From NCBI GenBank assembly GCA_964646815.1, contig CAZYFH010000002.1, positions 62,001-126,000 on the forward strand: a stretch of 64,000 nt of DNA, written 5' to 3'. Source of the DNA: CAZYFH01 sp964646815. GTDB taxonomy: Bacteria > Acidobacteriota > Vicinamibacteria > Vicinamibacterales > UBA8438. This document shows positions 42,414 to 50,989 of the stretch, piece by piece; position 1 is the first letter of the stretch; each line of letters begins with the position of its first letter. The position numbers and the translations under genes were made by a program. The notes beneath the pieces were generated by a model that ran no database searches, had not been told where the DNA came from, and saw only the letters and a list, made by a program, of their open reading frames with translations.

Positions 42414-45297
42414 AGTCCTTGCGGCACACCGTGGGATAGGCGCAGAACTGGCAACGAGAAATCTCGGCCGGTCGTGGTGGGAAGTCGCCACGCTCGATCG
42501 ATTGCACCGCCTCGACGAGGCGCCGTTTCCCGTCGCGCATCGCCCCCGCCATGTCACCACCCGGCAGCGACACCCGAAGCCTGAGATCACCGAACGCGAC
42601 GTAGGACGCGTGTGTCGCCTGCCAGTCGCCGTCGCGTCCAGCCGACAGCCGCTGCTCCGCGCAGAGAGCGTAGACGGGCAACTGGAGTGCGCGTGCGCCC
42701 TGGGGCGGACGATTGGCTTTGTAGTCGATGACGTGGAACGTGCCGTCCGCGTGCAGGTCGATCCTGTCGGCGGTCCCGCGCAGCGCGATCCGGTGCGGCG
42801 TCTTGCCGCCGTCGAACTCGTACTCGCCATCGATGCGGAACTCGAGCAGCCGCTCGATAACCTCCGCCGGGTCCTCCACCTCGGTCATGAAGAGGCGCTC
42901 GGCCAGCCCTGGCGATGCAGCGGAGCCGAGCAGCCACGCGCGAACCACCGGGCGATCGTGGGTCGCCAGCCGGTCGAGTTCCGCGTCTGCGATCTCGCGG
43001 AAGCGAGCGAGGGCGGGCTCGAGGTTGGCCAGCGTGATGGCACCTTCGCCATCGGCCTGCCAACGAGCGAAGAACGCCTCAAAGACGCGATGCAGAAACA
43101 GCCCGCGCTGCTGTGGCGTCAGCGTGCGGGCGACCTCCGCTTCCTCTTCAAGCGCCAGCGTCCGTCGTGCGAAATACTTGAACGGGCACTCGAGGTAACG
43201 TTCGAGACCGCTGACCGCATATGGACCGCGCGCCCCGGCACCGACGAACCCGTGAAAGGCCTCATCGGGCACTCGTTGCCGCCCCTGCCGAATCGCAAGC
43301 CACTGGGAGGCCGTCCCGGACGTTCGGAGCCGGAATCCATTATCGACATCACTCATTTCGACGCCGGTGACCTCGCGGTCGAGACCGGACTCCGCGCCGT
43401 CTTCGAGCAAGGTCGATGCGGTGACGACGGTGTCGTCCTCTAGTGCAAACGTCGACAGTGCCACGCGCTCACGGGCCAGGCCGATCAGGTCCCGAAACGC
43501 GGCGCGGGACGCCCGAAGACGCGCCCGCTCCGGTGGCCATCCGAGATCCGCCAGCATCCCGGACGGATAGAAGATGTTGCGACTTTGCCGGGCGGGCCAC
43601 TCGCCGTCGACAAGACCGACGAGAAACACGGCGTCGAACCGACCGAACGGCGCGGCCTCTGTATCGAGCAGCTGCACACCTTCGGAACCGCTGTTGGCGG
43701 GCGCGGTGTGACCTTCGATCCATCGATGCACCACTGCCGTGAAGCCCGCCAGGTCGGTAGTCGGCTCGGCGTCCTGCAACACGCGAGCGGCACGTTGCAG
43801 CTCCTCCAGCCCGGTCCGGATGACGCGGCGGGCGGCGGTTTCGCGCGCACCGACGTCGTCGGGGGGCACGGGGGCCGTGTGGCGGTCGAGGAACGAGAGC
43901 AGCACCTCGAGCAAACGGCTCTCTGGCGCAGGTTCTTCGAGCGGCGCGAGCTCGTCCGCGAGCGCGAGCGCGCAGGCGACCGCCGCGCACGCCTTCGCCT
44001 GATGGGCACGCAGAGGTGGGTGCGCCGACCACTCGCGGGCCAGACGTCGGAGGGACGCGCGACCCCCGATGTATTGGTGGTCCTCAAGGCGCCGTTCCAG
44101 CGCTCGGACGGCGACCGGGCTGATCGGGACGACGCTGTCCGAGAACACGAAATGAGGTGATCGGAGCAACGCGCTCATGGACGCTCGGTCGAAGTTCGCG
44201 CTGACGAAGCTGAGCACGAGATCGACGGCGGCGGCGTATGGCTCAGTCGCAAGCGGAAGCGAATCGTGTGGCTCGAGCGGTACGCCTTGCTCGGCGAACA
44301 CTGACGACGCCAGATAGAGATACGGCAGCGGGCGCGCGACGACGACCGCTGTGCGCTCGCCGTCTGGCGCCGTGGCGCGGTCGACGGCGCGCGCCACCCC
44401 GCGCAGTTCCTCCTCGCGATCTCTCCAGACGAAGTGCGACCGGTTATCCGACTCCGCCGGTATCAACATCGTCGGACGGCCACCGTCGACCGCGGGCCGC
44501 TCGTGGTCGATCCCGGGCAGGAGCCTCTCGAGTCGCTCTCCGTACCCGCACTCCAGCACCGCATCGGTCGCAATCAGCACGACCCGCGCCAGTCCGGGAA
44601 GTCGGGCGAGCAGATCGAAATCGGCTGGATGGAGCCCGGCCGGTTGCGCCACGCTATCGGCGACGGTCACGATCAGGTCCGTCAACGGCCGCTCGATTTC
44701 ATCGTCGATAAGCCGTCGTCGCAAGCGGTGCTCATCGAACCGTCCGGACGCCGCGACCCGAGCGTCGTAGGCACGAAACGCCGCGACCAGGAACCTGGTC
44801 TGGCGCAGCAAGCGGCGCGCGCCACGATCAACGTCAGCGCTCGCCTCGAGATCGTTGACCATCAGCCGCTCGAACGCATCGACGGATCGACCGTTCCTCC
44901 GGATCTCGTCGTAGAACGCCAGCATCGCTCCGATGAGCCCAGGACGGAGCCGGAACGGTGGCGCCGCGCCAATAACACCCGCATCGCGAGCGGCGGCATG
45001 CATGACCCCCTCGCGTTCGATGGCGGACAGGAGTCGCGGCGAGGTGCCCAGTCGCGCATGCAGCTGCCGATGCCATTCTTCGCGGGTCAGCAGCGGCACC
45101 GCGGCAACTCGTTCCGCGAGGGGCCCGCTGTGTGCGAGAGTGCGTCGCAGTTGCACGGCGGCCGCCCGCGTAGGCACGAGGACCGCGGCGTCCGCGCTGG
45201 GCGTCGTGCAGGCGTCGACGATCGCGCGCTGAATGACCTGCTGAAAGGCCGGGAGTGTCGGAACGCAAAGGAGGCATGTGCGACGAGGTGTAACCAC
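42397..45297 (-). CDS. addB: AddB-like nuclease subunit with Fe-S cluster
   Basis: The 966-residue protein has an N-terminal degenerate helicase domain without a Walker A Lys (VLVPTRAAAVQLRRTL) and a C-terminal PD-(D/E)XK nuclease: RGTADRIDL, VIDYKANRPP and QLPVYALC. Four Cys fit a 4Fe-4S nuclease staple: one in LECPFKYF, then three in CQFCAYPTVC near the C-terminus. It should supply the only nuclease of the complex since AddA lacks one. Start is GTG 45297, 18 bp behind a broken upstream gene, so they share an operon. The complex resects broken DNA ends to load RecA. Confidence 0.85.
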   Translation of the reverse strand: MVTPRRTCLLCVPTLPAFQQVIQRAIVDACTTPSADAAVLVPTRAAAVQLRRTLAHSGPLAERVAAVPLLTREEWHRQLHARLGTSPRLLSAIEREGVMHAAARDAGVIGAAPPFRLRPGLIGAMLAFYDEIRRNGRSVDAFERLMVNDLEASADVDRGARRLLRQTRFLVAAFRAYDARVAASGRFDEHRLRRRLIDDEIERPLTDLIVTVADSVAQPAGLHPADFDLLARLPGLARVVLIATDAVLECGYGERLERLLPGIDHERPAVDGGRPTMLIPAESDNRSHFVWRDREEELRGVARAVDRATAPDGERTAVVVARPLPYLYLASSVFAEQGVPLEPHDSLPLATEPYAAAVDLVLSFVSANFDRASMSALLRSPHFVFSDSVVPISPVAVRALERRLEDHQYIGGRASLRRLAREWSAHPPLRAHQAKACAAVACALALADELAPLEEPAPESRLLEVLLSFLDRHTAPVPPDDVGARETAARRVIRTGLEELQRAARVLQDAEPTTDLAGFTAVVHRWIEGHTAPANSGSEGVQLLDTEAAPFGRFDAVFLVGLVDGEWPARQSRNIFYPSGMLADLGWPPERARLRASRAAFRDLIGLARERVALSTFALEDDTVVTASTLLEDGAESGLDREVTGVEMSDVDNGFRLRTSGTASQWLAIRQGRQRVPDEAFHGFVGAGARGPYAVSGLERYLECPFKYFARRTLALEEEAEVARTLTPQQRGLFLHRVFEAFFARWQADGEGAITLANLEPALARFREIADAELDRLATHDRPVVRAWLLGSAASPGLAERLFMTEVEDPAEVIERLLEFRIDGEYEFDGGKTPHRIALRGTADRIDLHADGTFHVIDYKANRPPQGARALQLPVYALCAEQRLSAGRDGDWQATHASYVAFGDLRLRVSLPGGDMAGAMRDGKRRLVEAVQSIERGDFPPRPAEISRCQFCAYPTVCRKDYVGID

Positions 45298-45315
45298 GCC
45301 GTATTGTGTCCCGAT

Positions 45316-46594
45316 TTACGATGCAAGCTCGGGGAGGGTAAACGCGTCGTTCAGTTGCGTGGTCGCGCGCTCGAACAACATGAGCCCACCAGACGCGGCA
45401 GCAGCCGCGTTCCGCGGCGCGGCGAGGTCCTCGGCACGCACTGCGCGCTGGCGCATCTCTGCCGCGTGGCGGCCAAGCGTCACCAACCGCTTGAGCAGGT
45501 CGTGCAGGGCGCGCAGTGCCTCGCGTGGGTAGGTCAGTTGCCTCCCAATCGCCGCCGCGCGGAGTCGGCGCTGTGCGTTCTCGAGTGCACGAGCGTCGGG
45601 TCCCGCGAGAAGATCGATGTCTTCGATTGCATCGCGCGCGCGGTCGAACAGGGCAAGAGCCTCGGCAATCTGATCACAATACAGCCGATAGACACCCACA
45701 TGGAGCCTCCAGCGGTCACGTGCCAACTGTCGCTGCGCGTCGGCGATTCGTCGTTCCAGGGCGTCCATCAAAGCCCTCGTCCGATCGGACCGTACGCGGC
45801 CAAGCTCCGCGTCGCGCTCCCGTGCGCGCGCCACCACATCTTGCACGCCCCGTACGTCGGCGCGCTGCGCCCGCGTCGCCGCGCGCTCAAGACTCGATCG
45901 CGTCAGTACGGCATAGGCGCACTCGTCCTAGAGGGTTGCTTCGAGTGTCTTCTCGGTGGCCCACCGGGTGGAACGCGCCCAGTCGCGCGGGAGCCACCGC
46001 GTGCCGCCCCAGCGGTCAAGGAGCCTAAGGACCGTCCGGAGCGCCGAGAGACGCTCCGCTGGAACCGGCTTCAGCCGTGCAGCGGTCATGACCTCGGCGA
46101 TGATGTCCTGCAGAATAGGCCCCGCTCGAAGCGGGCGTCGAGGCATCCGCTCCGTCATCGCCACGAAGCTCAGGCTGAAGTTGTCCCCGCCGGCCACGAC
46201 CATGAGACCCGACATCGCCTCGTCCAATAGCGACACGATCTCGCAGATATCGTCCTCCCGATAGCCATGGCTGTGGCGTGCCCAAGTGACCAGCCGCTCA
46301 CCGCGCGTCTCGGCATAGTGGGCATACTGCGCGGACTCGGCGTAGCGCTCCGTCAGCTCCCAGTCGACACGTGAGGACGGAAGACTCATCAGCTGCCTGC
46401 GGCACCCGACGCCCACGGTCCGAAGCGCCACCGGCAACGAGAAGATCACGCCATCGCCGACCCGCGCGTAGTCACCGTAGCTCGTCAATCCGTCGCCACC
46501 CTTAAGAAAGATGGGGTAGAGGATGGGCGGCGATTGTCGATGGCACACCAAGCAGGAGTGTTACGACACACGACGCGACCACACGCAGCGCCAT
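45316..46594 (-). pseudogene. Secreted coiled-coil hypothetical protein, broken by frameshift and TAG
   Basis: Three pieces on the minus strand appear to be one gene of about 425 codons. ATG 46594, behind GGAAGG, gives a signal peptide (MALRVVASCVVTLLLGVPST) and stops at 46502; the body (SYGDYARVGDGVIFSLPV onward) is in another frame, so an indel lies near 46500. The body frame stops at TAG 45928-45930 and resumes in the same frame (DECAYAVLTRSSLERAATR) to the true end at 45316. The C-terminal half is helical and Arg/Ala-rich. I recall similar secreted proteins in acidobacterial genomes, but no function. Alternative: two small cytosolic proteins starting at ATG 46389 and GTG 45846. Confidence 0.6.
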
Positions 46595-46656
46595 ACCTTC
46601 CAGCGTGGGTCCCGTCCACTCGACGGTTAACCGCAGCAGCAACGAGGCTGTGCCAT

Positions 46657-46699
46657 TGTGGAAAGTCCTGTGGAAAAACTGTGCACGAGGTGTGGATGG
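46657..46699 (+). other. Cluster of DnaA-box-like 9-mers
   Basis: TGTGGAAAA (46669-46677) fits the reverse complement of the DnaA consensus TTWTNCACA; TGTGGAAAG (46657-46665) and TGTGGATGG (46691-46699) are near matches, spaced by 12 and 22 bp. No dnaA or other replication gene is near. A titration site like datA, or chance in a rare AT-richer patch, are both possible. Confidence 0.3.
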
Positions 46700-46787
46700 C
46701 CATAGGATCGGATCACGTAATCGAGCCGTTTGGCGCGGCGACCGTGCTGGGCGCGTTTGTGGAAGCCGCCTTCGCGTCCGCCTTCGC

Positions 46788-46815
46788 TTGACGCGTGTCG
46801 TCAACGAGGTAGAAT
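46788..46815 (+). promoter_or_regulatory. Sigma-70 promoter for the 46860 gene
   Basis: TTGACG (46788-46793) and TAGAAT (46810-46815) are separated by 16 bp, about 45 bp upstream of GTG 46860. Confidence 0.55.
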
Positions 46816-46859
46816 TTCGCGGTTCCCCTTTCAACAGACAATCCAACGGCGTCGACATC

Positions 46860-47075
46860 GTGACCGTTCATCGCTTCGACGAAAACATCAACGGACAAAG
46901 TTACGCGATCGAGGTGATGCTGGTGCACGAAGACCGCTGGCGCGCCTATCTCGTTCGCGTACCCGGCGGACCGACTGCGCTGATGCCCTTCTACGGCACG
47001 ACGCCGCAAGACGCCGCGGGGCAACTCCGCCACTGGCTGTCGCTCGCGCATCACGCCGCAGCGGATTCGGTATAG
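46860..47075 (+). CDS. Small conserved hypothetical protein
   Basis: The 71-residue protein begins MTVHRFDENINGQSYAIEV and continues with a beta-hairpin pattern (DRWRAYLVRVPGGPTALMPFY) and a C-terminal helix (AAGQLRHWLSLAHHAA). The frame is open upstream to 46605, but the promoter at 46788-46815 and the GTG at 46860 define the gene. Similar short proteins occur in acidobacterial genomes, as far as I recall. It may be soluble and cytosolic. No functional motif is visible. Confidence 0.6.
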   Translation: MTVHRFDENINGQSYAIEVMLVHEDRWRAYLVRVPGGPTALMPFYGTTPQDAAGQLRHWLSLAHHAAADSV

Positions 47076-47133
47076 TAGCGTTTGGTGTGCAGGGCGCCTC
47101 TCAACGCCCTTGGTTTCGCGCCGCATCTGTGTG

Positions 47134-48213
47134 ATGGGCTCTCGTGCCCTCTGGGCATCCATCCTGGTGTGTCTCTGGTGCTTGACCGGCCCAGCCCGAT
47201 CGGCCGTCGCACAGAATGCGGACCTCCCGACCCTCCGACTGATCGCCACCGGCGGCACCATCGCTAATCGCCCAGGCGATCGGCTCAGCGCAGACGAGCT
47301 CATCGCCTCGGTGCCCTCCGTCGGCCGTTACGCTGCTGTCGAGTCCGAGCAGTTCACCAACGTCCCGAGCAGTGCCCTGACGCTCGACCAGTGGCTCGGC
47401 CTCGCGCGGCGGCTCAACGAGCTCTTCGCCGAGCGCGCCGATCTTGACGGCGTCGTGGTCACGAGTGGCACCGATACTCTGGAGGAAACGGCCTATTTTC
47501 TCCATCTCACGGTGCGGAGTAAACGTCCCGTGGTGGTCGTTGGCGCGATGCGCCCGCCGGAAGCACCCGGATACGACGGGGCGGCCAATCTGTTACAGGC
47601 TTTTCGCGTGGCAGCTCATCCGGCGTCACGAGGCCGAGGCGTGCTCGTGGTGCTCAACAATGAGATCAACGGCGCCCGCGACGTCACCAAGACGAACGCG
47701 CAACGGCTCCAGGCGTTCAGCGCGGGGACCCGCGGCGTGCTCGGCGTGGTTGACGACGATCGGATTACGTACTTCCGGCGCCCGGGCCGTCGGCATACCC
47801 GATCCAGCGAATTCGACCTCGGTCGCGTCCGCCGCCTGCCACGCGTGGACATCGTGATGACCTATCTCGATGCGCCGGGCGATTTGGTGCGCGCGGCGGT
47901 CGACGCCGGTGCGCACGGCCTCGTCGTTGCCGCGGCTGGTGCTGGCTCGACGACCAGCGCGCAGCGGGAGGCGCTCGGTGCCGCCCTGGAGCGCGGACTC
48001 CCCGTCGTGATCACCACGCGCACCGGTGGGGGACGGGTGCCCTCACGGACACCGCGAGCGGGCGAAGACGACGAGCCCGATGACCCGCGCTTCTCGCCGC
48101 TCCGGATTGAGGCGGACGACCTCGCTCCGGTGAAAGCACGGATTCTACTGATGCTGGCGCTTACTCGGACCCGGGACGGTGCCGAGATTCAACGGATGTT
48201 CGGGGAGTACTAA
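47134..48213 (+). CDS. Secreted L-asparaginase (type II)
   Basis: The 359-residue protein has a signal peptide (LWASILVCLWCLTGPARSAVAQ), the nucleophile motif RLIATGGTIA, and the second signature VVTSGTDTLEETA with the catalytic Thr-Asp pair. It hydrolyses asparagine (and usually glutamine) in the periplasm to aspartate and ammonia. TTG 47110, GTG 47131 and ATG 47134 are in frame; ATG gives the shortest intact signal. A TATAGT -10 candidate sits at 47072-47077. The tail after NEINGARDVTKTN is normal. Confidence 0.88.
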   Translation: MGSRALWASILVCLWCLTGPARSAVAQNADLPTLRLIATGGTIANRPGDRLSADELIASVPSVGRYAAVESEQFTNVPSSALTLDQWLGLARRLNELFAERADLDGVVVTSGTDTLEETAYFLHLTVRSKRPVVVVGAMRPPEAPGYDGAANLLQAFRVAAHPASRGRGVLVVLNNEINGARDVTKTNAQRLQAFSAGTRGVLGVVDDDRITYFRRPGRRHTRSSEFDLGRVRRLPRVDIVMTYLDAPGDLVRAAVDAGAHGLVVAAAGAGSTTSAQREALGAALERGLPVVITTRTGGGRVPSRTPRAGEDDEPDDPRFSPLRIEADDLAPVKARILLMLALTRTRDGAEIQRMFGEY

Positions 48214-48251
48214 CTCCGCGGTTGCGAGGGTCGCTGCTCAGAAGCGAAGAA

Positions 48252-48327
48252 TGGTGGACCAGACGGGGGTCGAACCCGTGACCTCGTGAATGCCATTCAC
48301 GCGCGCTCCCAACTGCGCCACTGGCCC
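48252..48327 (-). tRNA. tRNA-Ala (anticodon GGC)
   Basis: On the minus strand the 76-nt molecule starts GGGCCAG and closes with CTGGTCC-A-CCA: the seven-pair acceptor stem includes one G-T wobble. The anticodon stem CGTGA/TCACG encloses ATGGCAT, giving anticodon GGC (Ala, codon GCC). The T arm ACGGG-TTCGACC-CCCGT is complete and CCA is encoded. A consensus promoter precedes it. Confidence 0.95.
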
Positions 48328-48336
48328 ACAACGCTC

Positions 48337-48365
48337 ATTCTATGTGCACCGGGTAGTCCGATCAA
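48337..48365 (-). promoter_or_regulatory. Sigma-70 promoter for tRNA-Ala
   Basis: On the minus strand TTGATC (48365-48360) and TAGAAT (48342-48337) are separated by exactly 17 bp; transcription would start about three bases before the tRNA 5' end. The -35 overlaps the stop codon of the upstream nucleotidyltransferase gene. Confidence 0.7.
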
Positions 48366-49000
48366 CGCGCACCGCTGTCGTCATCTGGAATCGGCATCCC
48401 GAACGCTCGCACATACGCCTCCGGTGTATCGATGTCGAGAAAGGCACCCGGGTCGTCAACGGGAACGTCCAGGACGTCGTCCAGATGCGCGCGCACGACC
48501 GACTTGGCGCCGCGGGCGAGGTCGGCCTCCCGCAGCTCCGCGAACAGCGCCCGGTCGAAGAGCACGGGGTGTCCGTGGTTGGGTAGGCCGGCCTGCGCAG
48601 GCCGGACAACGGGTGCACGGGAACGCCGGTACGCTTCGATCAGCCGAAGAACAGTGTCGGCCGACACGAGTGGGATATCCACCAGCGTCACCAACATGGC
48701 ATCGACACCGGGCCGGTCGATCGCGCGGAGACCGATCAGCAACGACGAGAGCTGGCCTCGTGATGGGTCCGGATTGACCACGACGCGAGCCGGATGTGCG
48801 TCGGCCCCGACCGCACGCCGCACCTCGGTTGCCATTTCCTCGTCCGGTGCAACCACCACGACGCCATCAACCCCACCCTCGCGAAGTGTGCGCGCAATCC
48901 GCGTGACGAACGTCTCGGTTGCACCAGCCGCCAGAAGCGCCTTTGGGCGTCCCATGCGGGTCGAACGGCCTCCCGACAGAATGACACCGGGCACGATCAC
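48362..49000 (-). CDS. MobA/MocA-like nucleotidyltransferase
   Basis: The 212-residue NTP-transferase has the nucleotide loop LSGGRSTRMGRPKALL at its N-terminus, a metal Asp in LVDIPLVS, and GHPVLFDRALF. It resembles MocA (molybdenum cofactor cytidylyltransferase) more than MobA; moaE and moaD at 58208-58938 show that molybdopterin is made in this organism. Start GTG 49000 or GTG 48994; both give the same core. Divergent from a small zinc-ribbon gene. Confidence 0.8.
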   Translation of the reverse strand: MIVPGVILSGGRSTRMGRPKALLAAGATETFVTRIARTLREGGVDGVVVVAPDEEMATEVRRAVGADAHPARVVVNPDPSRGQLSSLLIGLRAIDRPGVDAMLVTLVDIPLVSADTVLRLIEAYRRSRAPVVRPAQAGLPNHGHPVLFDRALFAELREADLARGAKSVVRAHLDDVLDVPVDDPGAFLDIDTPEAYVRAFGMPIPDDDSGAR

Positions 49001-49030
49001 GACTTCATGGTAGTAGGTCGCCGGCTCGAA

Positions 49031-49059
49031 TTGAACCTGCAGGGATGACACACTAGAAT
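49031..49059 (+). promoter_or_regulatory. Sigma-70 promoter, leaderless zinc-ribbon gene
   Basis: TTGAAC (49031-49036) and TAGAAT (49054-49059) are separated by 17 bp. The -10 ends six bases before the ATG at 49066, so transcription should begin at or next to the A of ATG. No Shine-Dalgarno sequence could be in the message. Confidence 0.65.
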
Positions 49060-49065
49060 TCGACC

Positions 49066-49257
49066 ATGAGCGACGTCGAGCACCCCGATGTGCAGATCCG
49101 ATGTCAGCGGTGTGGCGAGCAGATGGACCTCCGCGACCCGGCGCCTGGACAACCATGGCCACCCCAGCAGTTCTGGACGTGCCCGACCTGTGGGCGCAAC
49201 TTCTGGACGACGTATCCGCCCCTGAAGAAGCCGAAGCCGACCGTCCCGTCAGCGTAA
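49066..49257 (+). CDS. Small zinc-ribbon protein
   Basis: The 63-residue protein has two CxxC knuckles, IRCQRCGEQMDL and WTCPTCGRNFW, ideal for one structural zinc, with an Arg/Trp-rich surface and a Pro/Lys tail. Such proteins can bind nucleic acid or be accessory subunits; nothing more specific can be said. Transcription starts very close to the ATG. It is the third tiny Cys-ribbon protein in this part of the window. Confidence 0.7.
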   Translation: MSDVEHPDVQIRCQRCGEQMDLRDPAPGQPWPPQQFWTCPTCGRNFWTTYPPLKKPKPTVPSA

Positions 49258-49308
49258 AACCCCAGAATCCAGCGTCATTTGCGCCCAATTGAGAGGGCTC
49301 TCCTGCGC

Positions 49309-49337
49309 TTGACTTCTCGCAAAGACCTCACTATGCT
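49309..49337 (+). promoter_or_regulatory. Sigma-70 promoter for the cold-shock gene
   Basis: TTGACT (49309-49314) and TATGCT (49332-49337) are separated by exactly 17 bp. The predicted start near 49344 leaves a leader of about 165 nt, as in cspA-type mRNAs whose leader is a temperature-responsive structure. Confidence 0.6.
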
Positions 49338-49510
49338 GACCACCTCCGAGCGGCGGTTTTCGTCCCCAGGCATCCCGCGGGCTCATGCGGAGCCAGCAGC
49401 GGCAGGGGTCCGGCGCTGTCATACGGGCCTTGGGGACGGGCGCGACGCTCATCGGGACCGCAGCTCTGCCCAGTGTGGGGACGAGGTTGTGGGCCACCGG
49501 AGGGGACGGT

Positions 49511-49717
49511 ATGCCGAGCGGCACGATCGCGCGTTTGTTGATTGACAAGGGTTTCGGGTTTATTCGCGACGAAGGTGGGATTGAGCACTTCTTCCATCGG
49601 AGCGCCGTTCGCGGCGCCGTCTTCGAGCTGCTTCGGGAAGGCCAGCGCGTCGAGTTCACCCCCGAGGAGTCCCAGAAGGGACCACGTGCGGGTGAGGTTC
49701 GCCTGATCGAGGGCTAA
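49511..49717 (+). CDS. Cold-shock domain protein
   Basis: The 68-residue protein is a single cold-shock domain with RNP-1 KGFGFI and RNP-2-like HFFHRS, plus the typical EGQRVEFTPEE segment. It binds single-stranded RNA or DNA in the cytoplasm as an RNA chaperone. ATG 49511 follows GGAGGGGACGGT. An open frame extends upstream to 49385, but the CSD begins at this Met. The long leader and the terminator after the gene match a monocistronic csp unit. Confidence 0.88.
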   Translation: MPSGTIARLLIDKGFGFIRDEGGIEHFFHRSAVRGAVFELLREGQRVEFTPEESQKGPRAGEVRLIEG

Positions 49718-49727
49718 CGCCCGCATC

Positions 49728-49753
49728 CGGCCGCGCCGAGCGGCCGCTTTTCT
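49728..49753 (+). terminator. Rho-independent terminator of the cold-shock gene
   Basis: CGGCCGC pairs with GCGGCCG around loop GCCGA, followed by CTTTTCT. It lies ten bases after the stop codon, and is the clearest intrinsic terminator in the window. Confidence 0.8.
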
Positions 49754-49875
49754 ACCCAGTAGCCCCGCACTGGCTCACTTACACCCACCTGCTGCCCGAT
49801 TGTCGCGCGCCGCGGAGTCGGCCGTCGTGTGAGCGACCACGGTTCGTGGCGCGCATCGGCGATAATGAAGCCCCT

Positions 49876-49973
49876 GGAAGCGAACGGGGCCCGGTGGCCC
49901 TCCCGGTCTTCAAAATCGGTCGCTCCCCGCTAGACGCGGGGGGGCTGGGTTCGACTCCCAGGCGCTTCCGCCA
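49876..49973 (+). tRNA. selC: tRNA-Sec (anticodon TCA)
   Basis: The 98-nt molecule begins GGAAGCG, pairs with CGCTTCC and ends in G-CCA. The D stem has six pairs with a four-base loop, the anticodon loop CTTCAAA gives anticodon TCA at 49910-49912, the long variable arm pairs CCCCGC with GCGGGG, and the T arm is CTGGG-TTCGACT-CCCAG. These are the hallmarks of selenocysteine tRNA, so UGA is read as Sec at SECIS-bearing sites in this organism. No selA, selB or selD is in the window. An integrase relic abuts its 3' end. Confidence 0.93.
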
Positions 49974-50930
49974 TTAACCTTTTACTCTCATTTCACTTAG
50001 TGATTCAAGATCGGCCGTCTCCCCCAATATTTCCCGTACGAGACCAGAAAGTGACTGATCCAACAGCCGAATTGCGCCATCGATGGCCGCTGGACTGAGG
50101 TGCATGTAGCGCTGTGTCGTTGAGAGATCGGCATGGCCCGCCAACTCCTGAATAGTCCGAGCCGGAGCGCCCCGCATCGCCAAATGCGAGCAGAAGGTAT
50201 ACCGGAGCAAGTGAACCCCGCTGTTCTGGACCTGCGCTCGCCGGGTCACCCGTCGCACCAAGGACAGCACCGCGCTTCTCTGAAGCGCCCCACCGTCCTG
50301 CTTGCAGAGGATCAGTCGCCCCCTGAGGTGGCTATGGCCACGAAGGGCATTCGCAAGTCGGACGGTCAATGGAATGTGCCGCCCCCCTTTCGGTGCAGTC
50401 ACGTGCCCATCCCTGTTGGACCGCTGGCCGAGAATTTTCCGGCCCACAAACTCGACATCGTCCTACTCCAGCGCGATCATTTCCCCGCACGGTAACCTAG
50501 CTTCCGCGCCAAAACAGTACGATAAGGTGAGAGACTAAGTGGTAGTGACCTTACTAGCCCTCACCAGGCGCCTGTATAGGCGTCGAAGTCGTGAAACACG
50601 GCTGACGGCTTCGGAGCCTTAACTACGCGTATGGTGCACGGAACCCGTTCGATCACGTTCCATTCCACGGCGATCCTGAGCAGGGTGCTCAGCACCGAGA
50701 GGACGTTGTTAACCGTCTAGTGGGCTTTTGACTGCAGGGCACGCTTTCCCCCGTTCACGTCCTCGTACGTGATCGTGTTGAATCGCTTAGCCGCAAGCGA
50801 CGGGATGAGATGCACGCGGAGAAGAGTCTCCTTCGTCACGAAGGTGCTAGCTTCTGCCGGTTCACGCGGGCGTTGCCGTCCAGGAAGCGTCCCTCGAATT
50901 CCGCGAGGGTCGGCACTTCCTTCCGTGGTA
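49974..50930 (-). pseudogene. Tyrosine recombinase (integrase), multiply disrupted
   Basis: The C-terminal part has the catalytic HLLRYTFCSHLAMRG (HxxR) and GHADLSTTQRYMH, and its TAA is adjacent to tRNA-Sec. Reading upstream on the minus strand: GEMIALE(TAG)DDVEFVGRK where the family has Trp (TAG 50463-50465); SKAH(TAG)TVNNVLSVLSTLLRIAVEW where Lys would be expected; and a shift near 50860 separating EVPTLAEFEGRFLDGNARVNRQKL. Together these cover the core-binding and catalytic domains of a phage-type integrase of about 315 codons, now inactive. Confidence 0.85.
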
Positions 50931-50989
50931 GTGGGGGAGCGGCTGGGGGGGTATCCCGGATGCAGCACCGCTCCTCCGCTGGTTAACAG

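Noticed and set aside
44434..46230. Long plus-strand open frame of 598 codons
   Set aside because: Antisense to addB and the broken secreted-protein gene; no domain and Arg/Gln/Pro-rich composition.
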